Shown one piece after another: positions 17,330 through 25,575 of a stretch of DNA of 64,000 bases (the first letter of the stretch is position 1; each line of letters starts with the position of its first letter). The notes beneath the pieces are model-generated. The model was not told where the DNA came from. It saw only the letters and a program-made list of their open reading frames with translations, and did not search any database. The stretch covers positions 26,411-90,410 of the forward strand of contig CABXYU010000002.1 of assembly GCA_902516625.1 (NCBI GenBank). Reading direction: 5' to 3'. A program made the translations under genes and the position numbers. The DNA comes from an uncultured Pelagibacteraceae bacterium (GTDB lineage: Bacteria > Pseudomonadota > Alphaproteobacteria > Pelagibacterales > Pelagibacteraceae).

Positions 17330-17970
17330 AATTTTATTCTTTCATTAAATTCTTTTTTTACAACATCCCATTTTAAAATCACAGAATTGAGAACTATTTT
17401 ACGATCTAAATTTTTTAAATCTTCTGCAATTGGTGCCCACTCATATAATGATAAAGCACTGGGGTTAAATGGTAAATCAATATGATAATTTTCCCAATCA
17501 ATATTCTGTAATCTGTCTTCAAAACTTTTTTTTGCTTTATCTATAATTTCAATTGGCATTTTATTTGAAGTTTCATCATCTAAAATCTTTAAAAAAATTT
17601 CTTTTGCCTTTTCGGTTTCTTGATAGTTAAAACTTGCTTTCAATTTTGAAAATGTAAAGAATGTTAGATCCTGAAGAGCAACTGCATAAATATTCCACTT
17701 AGCTAAGTTAACCGAATCCATAAATGTATCGTTTTCAAAGTGAAGGACGTACCTGGTCCCCATCCTCGTTTTAAGATACCCATAAAGAGTGACCTGACTT
17801 ACCCATGCAGATTTTGTTTGAATAAAGGATTCAAGTTGATCTAGATTATTAATTTTTCCTTTTGGGACGAAAGCTTTGAACATAGTGAAGAGGTAAGTCT
17901 TAAAATCATGCCAAGTTAAGTCTCTCCACGTTAATTTGTATTTCCCCATAAAAAACCCTATTTTTGACAC
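17326..17970 (-). CDS. conserved-looking cytoplasmic protein of unknown function
   Basis: A 214-residue soluble protein beginning [21 protein letters not shown] second ATG at 17949 would remove seven residues. It is rich in aromatic residues ([35 protein letters not shown]) and has a mixed alpha/beta pattern without catalytic motifs that I recognise. It overlaps the 3' end of acs by four bases on the opposite strand and is divergent from the symporter pair across 104 bases. That neighbourhood suggests, but does not show, a link to acetate or transport physiology. Confidence 0.6.
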   Translation of the reverse strand: MSKIGFFMGKYKLTWRDLTWHDFKTYLFTMFKAFVPKGKINNLDQLESFIQTKSAWVSQVTLYGYLKTRMGTRYVLHFENDTFMDSVNLAKWNIYAVALQDLTFFTFSKLKASFNYQETEKAKEIFLKILDDETSNKMPIEIIDKAKKSFEDRLQNIDWENYHIDLPFNPSALSLYEWAPIAEDLKNLDRKIVLNSVILKWDVVKKEFNERIKF

Positions 17971-18074
17971 TTATAACTAGAAAACGCTAGTAAATGTACC
18001 AATTTTAACACTTTAAATCTATTTCATAATGGTTATGGTTTTGGCCAGTTATAACTAAAAAGAGAGAGGTATAA

Positions 18075-18335
18075 ATGTCAAAACAAGAACAACATTGGGA
18101 AAAATCCAAGGGTTTGCTATTTATGACGTTAGCAATTTGGTTTGTATTCTCGATTGGCATCTTCTTATTTGGAGCTGAGATGAACGAAGTTGGAGGACCA
18201 TTTGGTTATCCTTTAACTTATTGGTTCACTTGTCAGGGTTCTCTAGGAATTTTTGTAATCCTAATTTTCTGGTTTGCGAATAGACAAGAGAAAATTGATG
18301 AAGAGTTCGGCTTTTCAGAAAGAGGAGATGACTAA
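18075..18335 (+). CDS. DUF4212 small subunit of sodium:solute symporter
   Basis: An 86-residue protein with two membrane helices. The GPFGYPLTYWFTCQGSLGIFVILIFWFANRQ segment and the charged tail ending EEFGF are the DUF4212 signature. Such proteins are encoded directly before VC_2705-type SSS transporters and are thought to be their small subunit. Here the stop overlaps the transporter start by one base. A purine-rich ribosome-binding stretch (AAGAGAGAGG) precedes the ATG. Confidence 0.92.
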   Translation: MSKQEQHWEKSKGLLFMTLAIWFVFSIGIFLFGAEMNEVGGPFGYPLTYWFTCQGSLGIFVILIFWFANRQEKIDEEFGFSERGDD

Positions 18336-20149
18336 TGATAAAAGGTAATTTTATAGACAATTTGCCTAAAGTTTATGGAATCTATACAGGTGGATTTTTA
18401 GGTTTCATAATCATTATGGCAATTGGAGAGCAGATGGGTATGACATCGAAAACAATTGGTATTTGTTTCGTTGCCTTCACAGTAGCCATCTATGCTATAA
18501 TTGGTTATCTATCAAGAACGGCTCAAGCTGATGCTTACTACGTAGCTGGAAGACAAGTACCAACCGTTTTTAACGGAATGGCGACCGCAGCAGACTGGAT
18601 GTCTGGTGCATCATTCGTTGCAATGGCAGGTGGTATTTATTTCAAAGGTTATGGTTATATGGCACTGCTTGTAGGTTGGACTGGTGGATATGTATTAGTC
18701 GCATCTTTATTAGCACCATACTTAAGAAAATTTGGCTGTTACACAGTTCCAGATTTTATAGGTACAAGATACGGTGGTAATTTAAGTAGATTCATGGCAG
18801 TGGTAGTTTTAACTGTTGCATCATTTACATATGTGACTGCACAAATTAACGCTACAGGTACAATTGCGTCTGTTGCACTTGATATTCCATTCCAATACGC
18901 AGTATACGTTGGACTAATAAGTATTTTATTATGTTCAATGCTTGGTGGTATGAGAGGAGTAACTTGGACACAGGTAGCACAGTATATCGTACTAATCATA
19001 GCTTACTTATTACCAGTATTCTGGATCAGTAACAAAATGGGTGCAGGTTTCTTCCCGCACTTCATGTTGGCTGATGAAGTAGCTAGAATTGGTGAACTTG
19101 AGCAGCAATTTGGTTTTGTTGCAAACTCGAAAGAAAATCTTGCGATGGTGCCGAAAGGTTTAGCTGGAATAACTAAAGCTCACTCAGCGGTAAACGCTAC
19201 ACCTTGGGCATTTATTTCATTAGCACTAGCGATGATGATGGGAACAGCTTCATTGCCTCACGTGATGATGAGATATTTTACTACTCCAAGTGTAAAAGCA
19301 GCTAGAAAATCAGTAGGTTGGTCATTATTCTTTATCTTCCTACTTTATTCTTCTGCTCCAATGTTAGCGACACTATCTAAGTTGTCATTGATTGATCCAT
19401 CACTACCAACAGGTATTATTGGTAAATCAATAGCTGAAGTACAATCGATAGATTGGTATCAAAACTGGAACCAAGCAAACTTAATGTTTGTAAGCGACTT
19501 TAACGGAAATGGAACTCTTGAATTAAACGAGTTTTTCATGGGTGGTAAAGCCGTTGTGTTAGCAACTCCAGAAATAGCTGGATTACCATATGTAATCTCA
19601 GGTCTGGTTGCTGCTGGAGGTATGGCTGCTGCCATGTCAACAGCTGATGGTTTGGTTTTAGCAATTGCAAACGCAATCTCACACGATGTTTACTATAAGA
19701 TCATCGATCCAAAAGCTGAGACTGCGAAAAGACTAGTTGTTGCAAGGGTATTACTTGTAGTAATTGGTTTTGCAGGAGCAACAATCGCAGCTCTTGAAAT
19801 CCAAGGTATCCTAGGTTCAGTAATCTGGGCTTTTGACTTTGCGATGTCAGGACTATTCTTCCCACTAGTACTTGGTGTATGGTGGAAGAGAGCTAACAAA
19901 GAAGGTGCTATAGCTGGTATGTTCTTAGGATTAGTTTCTGGTGCTGCTTACCTAGTTTGGGTAAGATCAGGCGGAAGTGGATTCCTAGGTATTACTCAGT
20001 TAACTTTTGGTATCTTTGGTTCGGCTGTCAGCTTAGTAGCTATGGTTGTAGTGAGTTTAATGACTCAAGCACCAAATGCTGCAACGCAGAGAATGGTTGA
20101 TGAGGTTCGGGTGCCATCTGGTAAATCGATCCTTGGCAAACAACACTAA
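18335..20149 (+). CDS. sodium:solute symporter family permease (ActP/VC_2705-like)
   Basis: A 604-residue multi-spanning SSS-family transporter with DAYYVAGRQVPTVFNGMATA and DWMSGASFVAMAG near the N-terminus, AMMMGTASLPHVMMRYFTTP in the middle and AAMSTADGLVLAIANAISHD. These residues line the sodium/substrate path in the family. Pairing with a DUF4212 subunit and closeness to acs suggest acetate or another short monocarboxylate as substrate, which is an inference. Codon choice is less A/T-extreme than in neighbouring genes (many GGT, GCT and AAC codons), as expected for a highly expressed protein. A hairpin follows at 20161. Confidence 0.93.
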   Translation: MIKGNFIDNLPKVYGIYTGGFLGFIIIMAIGEQMGMTSKTIGICFVAFTVAIYAIIGYLSRTAQADAYYVAGRQVPTVFNGMATAADWMSGASFVAMAGGIYFKGYGYMALLVGWTGGYVLVASLLAPYLRKFGCYTVPDFIGTRYGGNLSRFMAVVVLTVASFTYVTAQINATGTIASVALDIPFQYAVYVGLISILLCSMLGGMRGVTWTQVAQYIVLIIAYLLPVFWISNKMGAGFFPHFMLADEVARIGELEQQFGFVANSKENLAMVPKGLAGITKAHSAVNATPWAFISLALAMMMGTASLPHVMMRYFTTPSVKAARKSVGWSLFFIFLLYSSAPMLATLSKLSLIDPSLPTGIIGKSIAEVQSIDWYQNWNQANLMFVSDFNGNGTLELNEFFMGGKAVVLATPEIAGLPYVISGLVAAGGMAAAMSTADGLVLAIANAISHDVYYKIIDPKAETAKRLVVARVLLVVIGFAGATIAALEIQGILGSVIWAFDFAMSGLFFPLVLGVWWKRANKEGAIAGMFLGLVSGAAYLVWVRSGGSGFLGITQLTFGIFGSAVSLVAMVVVSLMTQAPNAATQRMVDEVRVPSGKSILGKQH

Positions 20150-20160
20150 ATAATTTTTTT

Positions 20161-20184
20161 AAGGGGCGATTAATTTCGCCCCTT
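20161..20184 (+). terminator. hairpin after the symporter gene, probable terminator
   Basis: AAGGGGCG and CGCCCCTT form a perfect eight-base-pair, G+C-rich stem with an eight-base A+T loop, 11 bases after the symporter stop. Only a short T run follows on the plus strand (CTTT), so efficiency as an intrinsic terminator is uncertain. A hairpin this G+C-rich stands out in such an AT-rich sequence. Confidence 0.7.
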
Positions 20185-20217
20185 TAAATTCCTTTCATTT
20201 TCCAATATAAATTTTAG

Positions 20218-20574
20218 ATGTCTGCCAACTTTCATCCATTAGTCTATATAATTGATTATATTCTTGGAGTAATTATGTGGACTTTAATTGGTAGGGTAGC
20301 AATGAATATTTTTCAAAGAGAAGATTCTCAATTTTTTTTTATGAAAGTATTTGTAAAATTTACTAATCCTTTAATTAAAATTTTTAAACCTTTAACACCC
20401 ACTTTCATTATTCAACCTTTAGTGCCTTTGTATGTTGCCTGGTTTTTTTTTATGATTAGATTTTACTTAATGCCATGGGTTTTGGGTTATTCTGTAATGG
20501 GCATGTTGTCTTTTCCTCTAGAAAGTGAAATTTCGAGACAAATTTACCAATTTTTTAATTCAATTAAATTTTAA
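20218..20574 (+). CDS. YggT-like membrane protein
   Basis: A 118-residue protein with three hydrophobic segments. The sequence FVKFTNPLIKIFKPLTPTFI after the first helix resembles the NPhhphhR/KPhhP turn of YggT proteins, and a second helix pair follows (VPLYVAWFFFMIRFYLMPW). The similarity is weak, so YggT-like is the best guess rather than a firm call. It lies between the symporter terminator and rpe. Confidence 0.6.
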   Translation: MSANFHPLVYIIDYILGVIMWTLIGRVAMNIFQREDSQFFFMKVFVKFTNPLIKIFKPLTPTFIIQPLVPLYVAWFFFMIRFYLMPWVLGYSVMGMLSFPLESEISRQIYQFFNSIKF

Positions 20575-20582
20575 AAATTGAT

Positions 20583-20597
20583 ACTAGTTAAACTAGT
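20583..20597. promoter_or_regulatory. perfect inverted repeat just before rpe
   Basis: ACTAGTT-A-AACTAGT is a perfect seven-base inverted repeat about a single central base, ending five bases before the rpe ATG. No Shine-Dalgarno sequence is visible in that gap, so the repeat occupies the normal ribosome-binding region. It could be an operator or chance in an AT-rich background. Confidence 0.35.
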
Positions 20598-20602
20598 TTT
20601 CA

Positions 20603-21262
20603 ATGAAAAAAATACAAATATCACCATCAATATTGTCAGCTGATTTTAGTCAGCTTGGTAATGAAATAAAGAGATTAGAGGAAGGCGGGGCTGATATGAT
20701 CCATGTAGATGTAATGGATGGTCACTTTGTTCCTAATCTTACAATAGGACCACCGGTAATTAAAGCATTAAAAAAAAGCTCCAGACTTATTTTTGATGTG
20801 CATTTAATGATTTCTCCTGTTCACAAATATATTGAAACTTATGCGGATGCAGGAGCTGATATTATTACAATTCATCCTGAGGCAACAGAAGATCTTAAAT
20901 CCTCTATTTCGAAGATCAAAGAATTAAAGAAAAAAGTTGGAGTTTCATTAAATCCTGAAACCAAAATAACCACAATAATAGATTTTTTAGAAGATATTGA
21001 TCTAGTTTTAGTAATGAGTGTTAACCCAGGATTTGGTGGCCAAAAATTTATGCCTGATGTTTTAACAAAAATAAAGGAGTTAAAAAAGTTTCAGAAAGAA
21101 AAAAAAATTAATTTTGATATTGAAATAGATGGTGGAATAAACTTTGAAAACTCAAAGACAGCAATTGAGGCAGGTGCAAATATTCTGGTATCTGGTACCA
21201 CAATTTTCAAAAGTAATAATGGAGATATAAAAAAAAATATTAAATTATTAAAATCAAAGTGA
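20603..21262 (+). CDS. rpe: ribulose-phosphate 3-epimerase
   Basis: A 219-residue TIM-barrel enzyme interconverting ribulose-5-phosphate and xylulose-5-phosphate. All hallmark segments are present: PSILSADFSQLG, HVDVMDGHFVPNLTIGP, DVHLMI, VNPGFGGQKFM and EIDGGIN. Length is normal. It is four bases ahead of the heparinase-like gene and forms the rpe-heparinase-purH series common in alphaproteobacteria. Confidence 0.97.
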   Translation: MKKIQISPSILSADFSQLGNEIKRLEEGGADMIHVDVMDGHFVPNLTIGPPVIKALKKSSRLIFDVHLMISPVHKYIETYADAGADIITIHPEATEDLKSSISKIKELKKKVGVSLNPETKITTIIDFLEDIDLVLVMSVNPGFGGQKFMPDVLTKIKELKKFQKEKKINFDIEIDGGINFENSKTAIEAGANILVSGTTIFKSNNGDIKKNIKLLKSK

Positions 21263-21266
21263 TTTC

Positions 21267-22874
21267 ATGATTTATATCAGTCGTTTTTTTTTTGGTATTC
21301 TTAATCAATTAAGGAAATTTTATTTAAATTCTAATTTTTACGATCAAAAAATTTCAAAAACAAACTACGAGGAATTAAAATATAAACCAAGTCCACATTT
21401 ACTCTCATCTTTAATCAAATATCAAAAAAAAAAATTTAATATAGAAGAATTTTCTTTGAGTGATATTTGGGAAAAAAATAATCTTAGTCTAAAAGAATAT
21501 AAAAATTTACATAATTTTTATTGGTTTTTTAGTCTTGATCTGAAATCCTCAAAATTAACAACTCAATCAATTATCGCGAATTGGATTAAAAATAATGGGA
21601 GATATGATGATAAATCTTGGGATTTTGATTTAACTGCAAAAAGAATAATAGCTTGGTTATCATGTTATAATCTTACTTGTGAAGATAGTGACCAAGACTA
21701 TAAAAAAAAGTTTAATAGAATAATACAAAAACAAAGCAATCATTTAATAAATGAAATAAAAAATTCTAAACAAGTAGATGATAAGTTAATTGGTTGTGCA
21801 TCAATAATACTTGTTGGGCTTTGTTACAAAGATGAAAAAAATTATTTATCTTTTGGTTCATCTCTTTTAAAAAAGATATCTAAATTAGGTTTAGATAATG
21901 ATGGTTTTCCAAAATCAAGAAATATTGGGCAACTGCTGTTTTATCTAAAATATTACATTTTAATTAGAGAGTGGTTCAAAGAATCTGGAACTATAGTCCC
22001 TGAGCACATAGATGAAACAATTTATTATCTTGGACAAGGATATGCTTTTGTAGAACAAGGAATGTGTAAAAATTTTTTATATAATGGCAATAATAATTCA
22101 AATAATTCTGATTTTGAGAATTACTTAAAAAGATTTGGCTATAATTTTAAAAATGAACAAAAAGAACTTGGTGGGTATATAAAACTTCAAAATAAGAAAA
22201 TTTGTTTAACTATGGATATAGGATCAACACCAATCACTAAATATTCAAAAGATTATCAGTCTGGGGCACTATCTTTTGAAATAACCTCCAATGGGAAAAA
22301 ATTGATAAGTAATTGTGGTTATTATAAGATTAATAAAAATCAATTAAACAAATTATCAAAATCATCTGCGGTCCATAACACATTAATAATTGACGACAAC
22401 TCATCGTGTAAATTTTTTTATTTAAAAAAGTACTGGTTAATAAAAAAAGGTTTAAAAGTAACTAAAAAAGATTTAATTTTTGAAAAAAACTACTGGAAAA
22501 TTAATGCATTACATGATGGATATTTAAAAAAATATAATTCTGTTCATGAGAGAGAAATTGAGTTTTTGCCCGATCAAATGAAATTTGTTGGTTTAGATAA
22601 AATTATAAAAAGAACCAATCACAATTATAAATTTGATATACGTTTCCACGTTGAACCAAGTGTAAAACTTATGAAAACGCAAGATAATAAAACAATACTA
22701 ATAGAGCTTAAAGATGAGGGATGGAAATTTACTTGTGATAATTTTCACCTAGCCATCGATAATGGTCTTTATTTTGGTAATAAGAATTCTTTTACAGAAA
22801 ATCAAAATTTTTTTATAAGTGGTATTTCCAATTTTCAAACAGAAGAAATCAAATGGGAGATAAGTAAAATATGA
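21267..22874 (+). CDS. heparinase II/III family protein
   Basis: A 535-residue protein of the heparinase II/III-like family. An N-terminal alpha-helical toroid contains WDFDLTAKRIIAWLSCYN and a GQLLFYLKYYILIREW segment. The C-terminal beta domain has YQSGALSFEITSNGKKLISNCG, the AVHNTLIIDD metal-site-like stretch (His) and HDGYLKKYNSVHEREI. No signal peptide is evident, which is usual for the version located between rpe and purH in alphaproteobacteria; its true substrate is unknown. It overlaps purH by four bases. Confidence 0.85.
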   Translation: MIYISRFFFGILNQLRKFYLNSNFYDQKISKTNYEELKYKPSPHLLSSLIKYQKKKFNIEEFSLSDIWEKNNLSLKEYKNLHNFYWFFSLDLKSSKLTTQSIIANWIKNNGRYDDKSWDFDLTAKRIIAWLSCYNLTCEDSDQDYKKKFNRIIQKQSNHLINEIKNSKQVDDKLIGCASIILVGLCYKDEKNYLSFGSSLLKKISKLGLDNDGFPKSRNIGQLLFYLKYYILIREWFKESGTIVPEHIDETIYYLGQGYAFVEQGMCKNFLYNGNNNSNNSDFENYLKRFGYNFKNEQKELGGYIKLQNKKICLTMDIGSTPITKYSKDYQSGALSFEITSNGKKLISNCGYYKINKNQLNKLSKSSAVHNTLIIDDNSSCKFFYLKKYWLIKKGLKVTKKDLIFEKNYWKINALHDGYLKKYNSVHEREIEFLPDQMKFVGLDKIIKRTNHNYKFDIRFHVEPSVKLMKTQDNKTILIELKDEGWKFTCDNFHLAIDNGLYFGNKNSFTENQNFFISGISNFQTEEIKWEISKI

Positions 22875-24409
22875 TGAAAAAGATACGGTCAGCTATTATT
22901 TCATTATCAGATAAATCAAATCTTAAACCTCTTTTAGTAATTTTAAAAAAAAATAATATTAAATTAATAAGCTCCGGTGGAACTTATAAAGAAATAAAGA
23001 AACACGGATTTGATTGTTTGGAGGTATCAAAATATACTGGAACAAATGAGATGCTTGGTGGAAGAGTAAAGACCTTACATCCTAAAATTTATGCGGGAAT
23101 TCTGAATAAAAGAAATAATAAAAAACATTTGAGAGATCTTAAAATAAGTAATTTTGAAAATATTGATTTAGTTATTGTAAATTTTTATCCTTTTGAAAAA
23201 AAATTAATTGAAACTAAAAACCATAAAAAAATTTTAGAACAAATTGATATAGGAGGCCCTACACTTGTTAGAGCAGCAGCTAAAAATTATACTGATGTTA
23301 CAGTAGTTGCCTCTAGTGACCATTATTCTGAATTAATAAATGAATTAAAAATTTACAAAGGAAAAACCTCTCTTCGATTTAGAAAAAAAATGTCAAGTAT
23401 AGCTTTTTCTGAAACTGCTTATTATGACTCAGTCATATCTAATTACTTTAATAGCATTTCTGGTATTTTATTTCCGAAAAAAAAAACTATTTATGGTAAT
23501 CTTGTAGAAACTTTAAGATATGGAGAAAATCCTCATCAACAAGGCGCTATTTATTCAAGAGACCAAAATCTTTCAATTAAAAAAATTCATGGAAAAGAAT
23601 TAAGCTATAATAATTATAATGATATATTTTCTGCATTAACTTTATCAAAGACTTTTCCAAAAAATTCTGGAATTGTAATCGTTAAGCATGCAAATCCATG
23701 TGGAGTATCAATAATCAAAAATAACTTAATGAGTTATAATTCTGCACTGGCATCTGATCCTGTTAGTGCTTTTGGTGGTATTGTTTCATGTAATTTTAAA
23801 ATAAGAAAAAATTTAGCTGTTGAACTTAATAAAACATTCTTGGAAGTTATTGTAGCTAAAGGTTTTGATGCAAATGCCCTTGAAGTATTAAAATCAAAAA
23901 AAAATTTAAGATTAATCGACTCAACTCACTATTCTAATAGTTCCTTTGTAAAATTTGATTCTTTTGGTGATAACATAGTTACTCAAACAGAGGATGAAAT
24001 ATTTTTTTCAAAAAAAAATTTTAAAATTGTATCAAAAAAAAAACCTAACAAGTCTCAATTAGAAAATTTGATTTTTGCTTTTAATACGTGTCGACATGTA
24101 AAATCGAATGGAATAGTACTAGCAAGTGATATGTCAACAGTTGGAATTGGATCGGGACAACCTAGTAGAATCGATAGTTGTAAAATAGCTGTATCAAAAA
24201 TGCAAAAATATATGAAATCAAAAAAAGAGGTGGTTGCTGCCTCTGATGCCTTTTTCCCATTCGTTGATGGCATTGAAAAACTTATTCAACATGGAGTTTC
24301 TGCTGTAATACAGCCAGAGGGCTCTATTAGAGATAAAGAGATCATTAAATTTGCTGATGCAACAGAAACTATACTTGTTTTCTCAAAAACAAGACATTTC
24401 AAGCATTAG
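22871..24409 (+). CDS. purH: bifunctional AICAR formyltransferase/IMP cyclohydrolase
   Basis: A 512-residue enzyme for the last two steps of purine synthesis. The N-terminal cyclohydrolase part has RSAIISLSDKSNL, SSGGTYKEI and GGRVKTLHPKIYAGIL. The C-terminal formyltransferase part has VVKHANPCGVS, SDPVSAFGGIVS and AASDAFFPFVDGIE, with normal length. It uses 10-formyl-THF, the product of FolD encoded at 9847-10692. Its 3' end overlaps the convergent phhB gene by 11 bases. Confidence 0.97.
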   Translation: MMKKIRSAIISLSDKSNLKPLLVILKKNNIKLISSGGTYKEIKKHGFDCLEVSKYTGTNEMLGGRVKTLHPKIYAGILNKRNNKKHLRDLKISNFENIDLVIVNFYPFEKKLIETKNHKKILEQIDIGGPTLVRAAAKNYTDVTVVASSDHYSELINELKIYKGKTSLRFRKKMSSIAFSETAYYDSVISNYFNSISGILFPKKKTIYGNLVETLRYGENPHQQGAIYSRDQNLSIKKIHGKELSYNNYNDIFSALTLSKTFPKNSGIVIVKHANPCGVSIIKNNLMSYNSALASDPVSAFGGIVSCNFKIRKNLAVELNKTFLEVIVAKGFDANALEVLKSKKNLRLIDSTHYSNSSFVKFDSFGDNIVTQTEDEIFFSKKNFKIVSKKKPNKSQLENLIFAFNTCRHVKSNGIVLASDMSTVGIGSGQPSRIDSCKIAVSKMQKYMKSKKEVVAASDAFFPFVDGIEKLIQHGVSAVIQPEGSIRDKEIIKFADATETILVFSKTRHFKH

Positions 24410-24743
24410 GCATTTTGTCAATTTTTGCAGCTAGGATAAAATCGTTTTCTGATAAACCCTCAATTGCATGAGTAGTAATACTTATTTTGGCATATCCCCA
24501 TCCAAATAAAATTTCTGGGTGATGTCCCTCTTCTTCGGATATTTTTCCTACTTCGTTTACAAAATATTGGCTTTCTAAAAAATTTTTAAATTTAAATTTT
24601 TTTTCTAGGAAGAAAATATCTTTTTCGTTTTTAGTTATATCCCAACCATCTACTTTTTTTTGATATTTATGAATTTCGGATATATCGAATGGAGTTACTC
24701 CACCCTCACAAGGAACACATTTTTTTTCTGTCAAATCACTCAT
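24399..24743 (-). CDS. phhB: pterin-4a-carbinolamine dehydratase
   Basis: A 114-residue protein from ATG 24743 (MSDLTEKKCVPCEGGV); a longer reading would run through the tRNA gene and is rejected. It dehydrates 4a-hydroxytetrahydrobiopterin and recycles pterin cofactors. The family motif EEGHHPEI is present, with DWDI-like GWDITKNEKDI and ITTHAIEGLSENDFILAAKID at the C-terminus. The ATG lies only six bases beyond the encoded CCA end of the upstream tRNA-Gly and no Shine-Dalgarno sequence is visible, so after tRNA processing the message would be almost leaderless. Confidence 0.93.
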   Translation of the reverse strand: MSDLTEKKCVPCEGGVTPFDISEIHKYQKKVDGWDITKNEKDIFFLEKKFKFKNFLESQYFVNEVGKISEEEGHHPEILFGWGYAKISITTHAIEGLSENDFILAAKIDKMPNA

Positions 24744-24749
24744 AATACT

Positions 24750-24824
24750 TGGAGCGGGCAAAGGGGGTCGAACCCTCGACCTTCTCGTTGGCAACGAGAC
24801 GCTCTACCACTGAGCTATGCCCGC
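24750..24824 (-). tRNA. tRNA-Gly(GCC)
   Basis: The minus strand folds as a full cloverleaf. The acceptor stem is GCGGGCA/TGCCCGC, the D arm GCTCAGTGGTAGAGC, the anticodon arm TCTCG-TTGCCAA-CGAGA with anticodon GCC, and the T arm GAGGGTTCGACCCC reads as a normal GTTCGA loop. The discriminator is T and CCA is encoded. It decodes glycine GGC/GGU codons and is immediately followed by phhB. Confidence 0.97.
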
Positions 24825-24892
24825 ACATGAAACAATATAGTTAGTCGTTTTTTTTAATTCAAGCAATATTAATTGTGGTATAACTTAAAATT

Positions 24893-25540
24893 ATGAAAAA
24901 AGACGAATTACCAAAATTAATACCAATTTTTCCTTTAAGCAACTTTATTATTTTTCCTAAAACCAGCGTTCCACTAAATATATTTGAGCCAAGATACTTA
25001 GAAATGGTAAATGATAGTATGAAATCAAATAAGCTCATAGGAATTATTCAACCTAAAATCTTAAAAAACGATGATACTTTTTCCCCCAACTTATACAAAA
25101 TAGGGTGTCTAGGAAAAATAATTAATTTTAAAGAAACTGAAGATAAAAGATTTCTCATTGAATTAAAAGGACTGATCAGATTTAAAGTATTAGATGAAGT
25201 CAAATCAAATAAAACATATAGGGAGTGCAAAATTAATTTTGATAATTTCTATGATGATTTGATCGATTCAAAAGTAGACCTAAAATTTTCAGATCTTGAA
25301 TTAATATTTAGAGATTTAAAATCACTTTTTGAAAAAAGAGGCTTCATTATAAATTGGAAAGCCTTAGAAAAACAAAGTCTTGATGAAACAATAAATGCAC
25401 TAGCTATGGCATCACCATTTACACTTGAAGAAAAGCAAGTTTTACTTGAAGCTAAAAATTTAGAGGTAAGAAAAACTAAAATTGCTGAAATTCTAAGCAC
25501 ATATACTTTTGATAATTATGACAATAATACTTTACAGTAG
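24893..25540 (+). CDS. LON substrate-binding (LON-N) domain protein
   Basis: A 215-residue protein matching the N-terminal substrate-binding domain of Lon without the ATPase or protease parts. PKLIPIFPLSNFIIFPKTSVPLNIFEPRYLEMV is split here as IPIFPLSNFIIFPKT and PLNIFEPRYLEMV, both diagnostic. Later segments are IGIIQPKI, GCLGKIINF and a helical region near ALAMASPFTLEEKQVLLE. Such stand-alone proteins are common in alphaproteobacteria; a role in protein quality control is inferred only from the domain. Confidence 0.92.
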   Translation: MKKDELPKLIPIFPLSNFIIFPKTSVPLNIFEPRYLEMVNDSMKSNKLIGIIQPKILKNDDTFSPNLYKIGCLGKIINFKETEDKRFLIELKGLIRFKVLDEVKSNKTYRECKINFDNFYDDLIDSKVDLKFSDLELIFRDLKSLFEKRGFIINWKALEKQSLDETINALAMASPFTLEEKQVLLEAKNLEVRKTKIAEILSTYTFDNYDNNTLQ

Positions 25541-25575
25541 ATGCTTATTAAAAAAATTTAAAAATTTTTTTATGA

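Noticed and set aside
17971-18057. Direct repeats TTATAACTA at 17971-17979 and 18049-18057
   Set aside because: Nine-base AT-rich copies in an AT-rich intergenic region are likely chance; no supporting structure.
24744-24794. In-frame extension of phhB through the tRNA
   Set aside because: It would translate tRNA-Gly sequence; the family begins at MSDLTEKK (24743).
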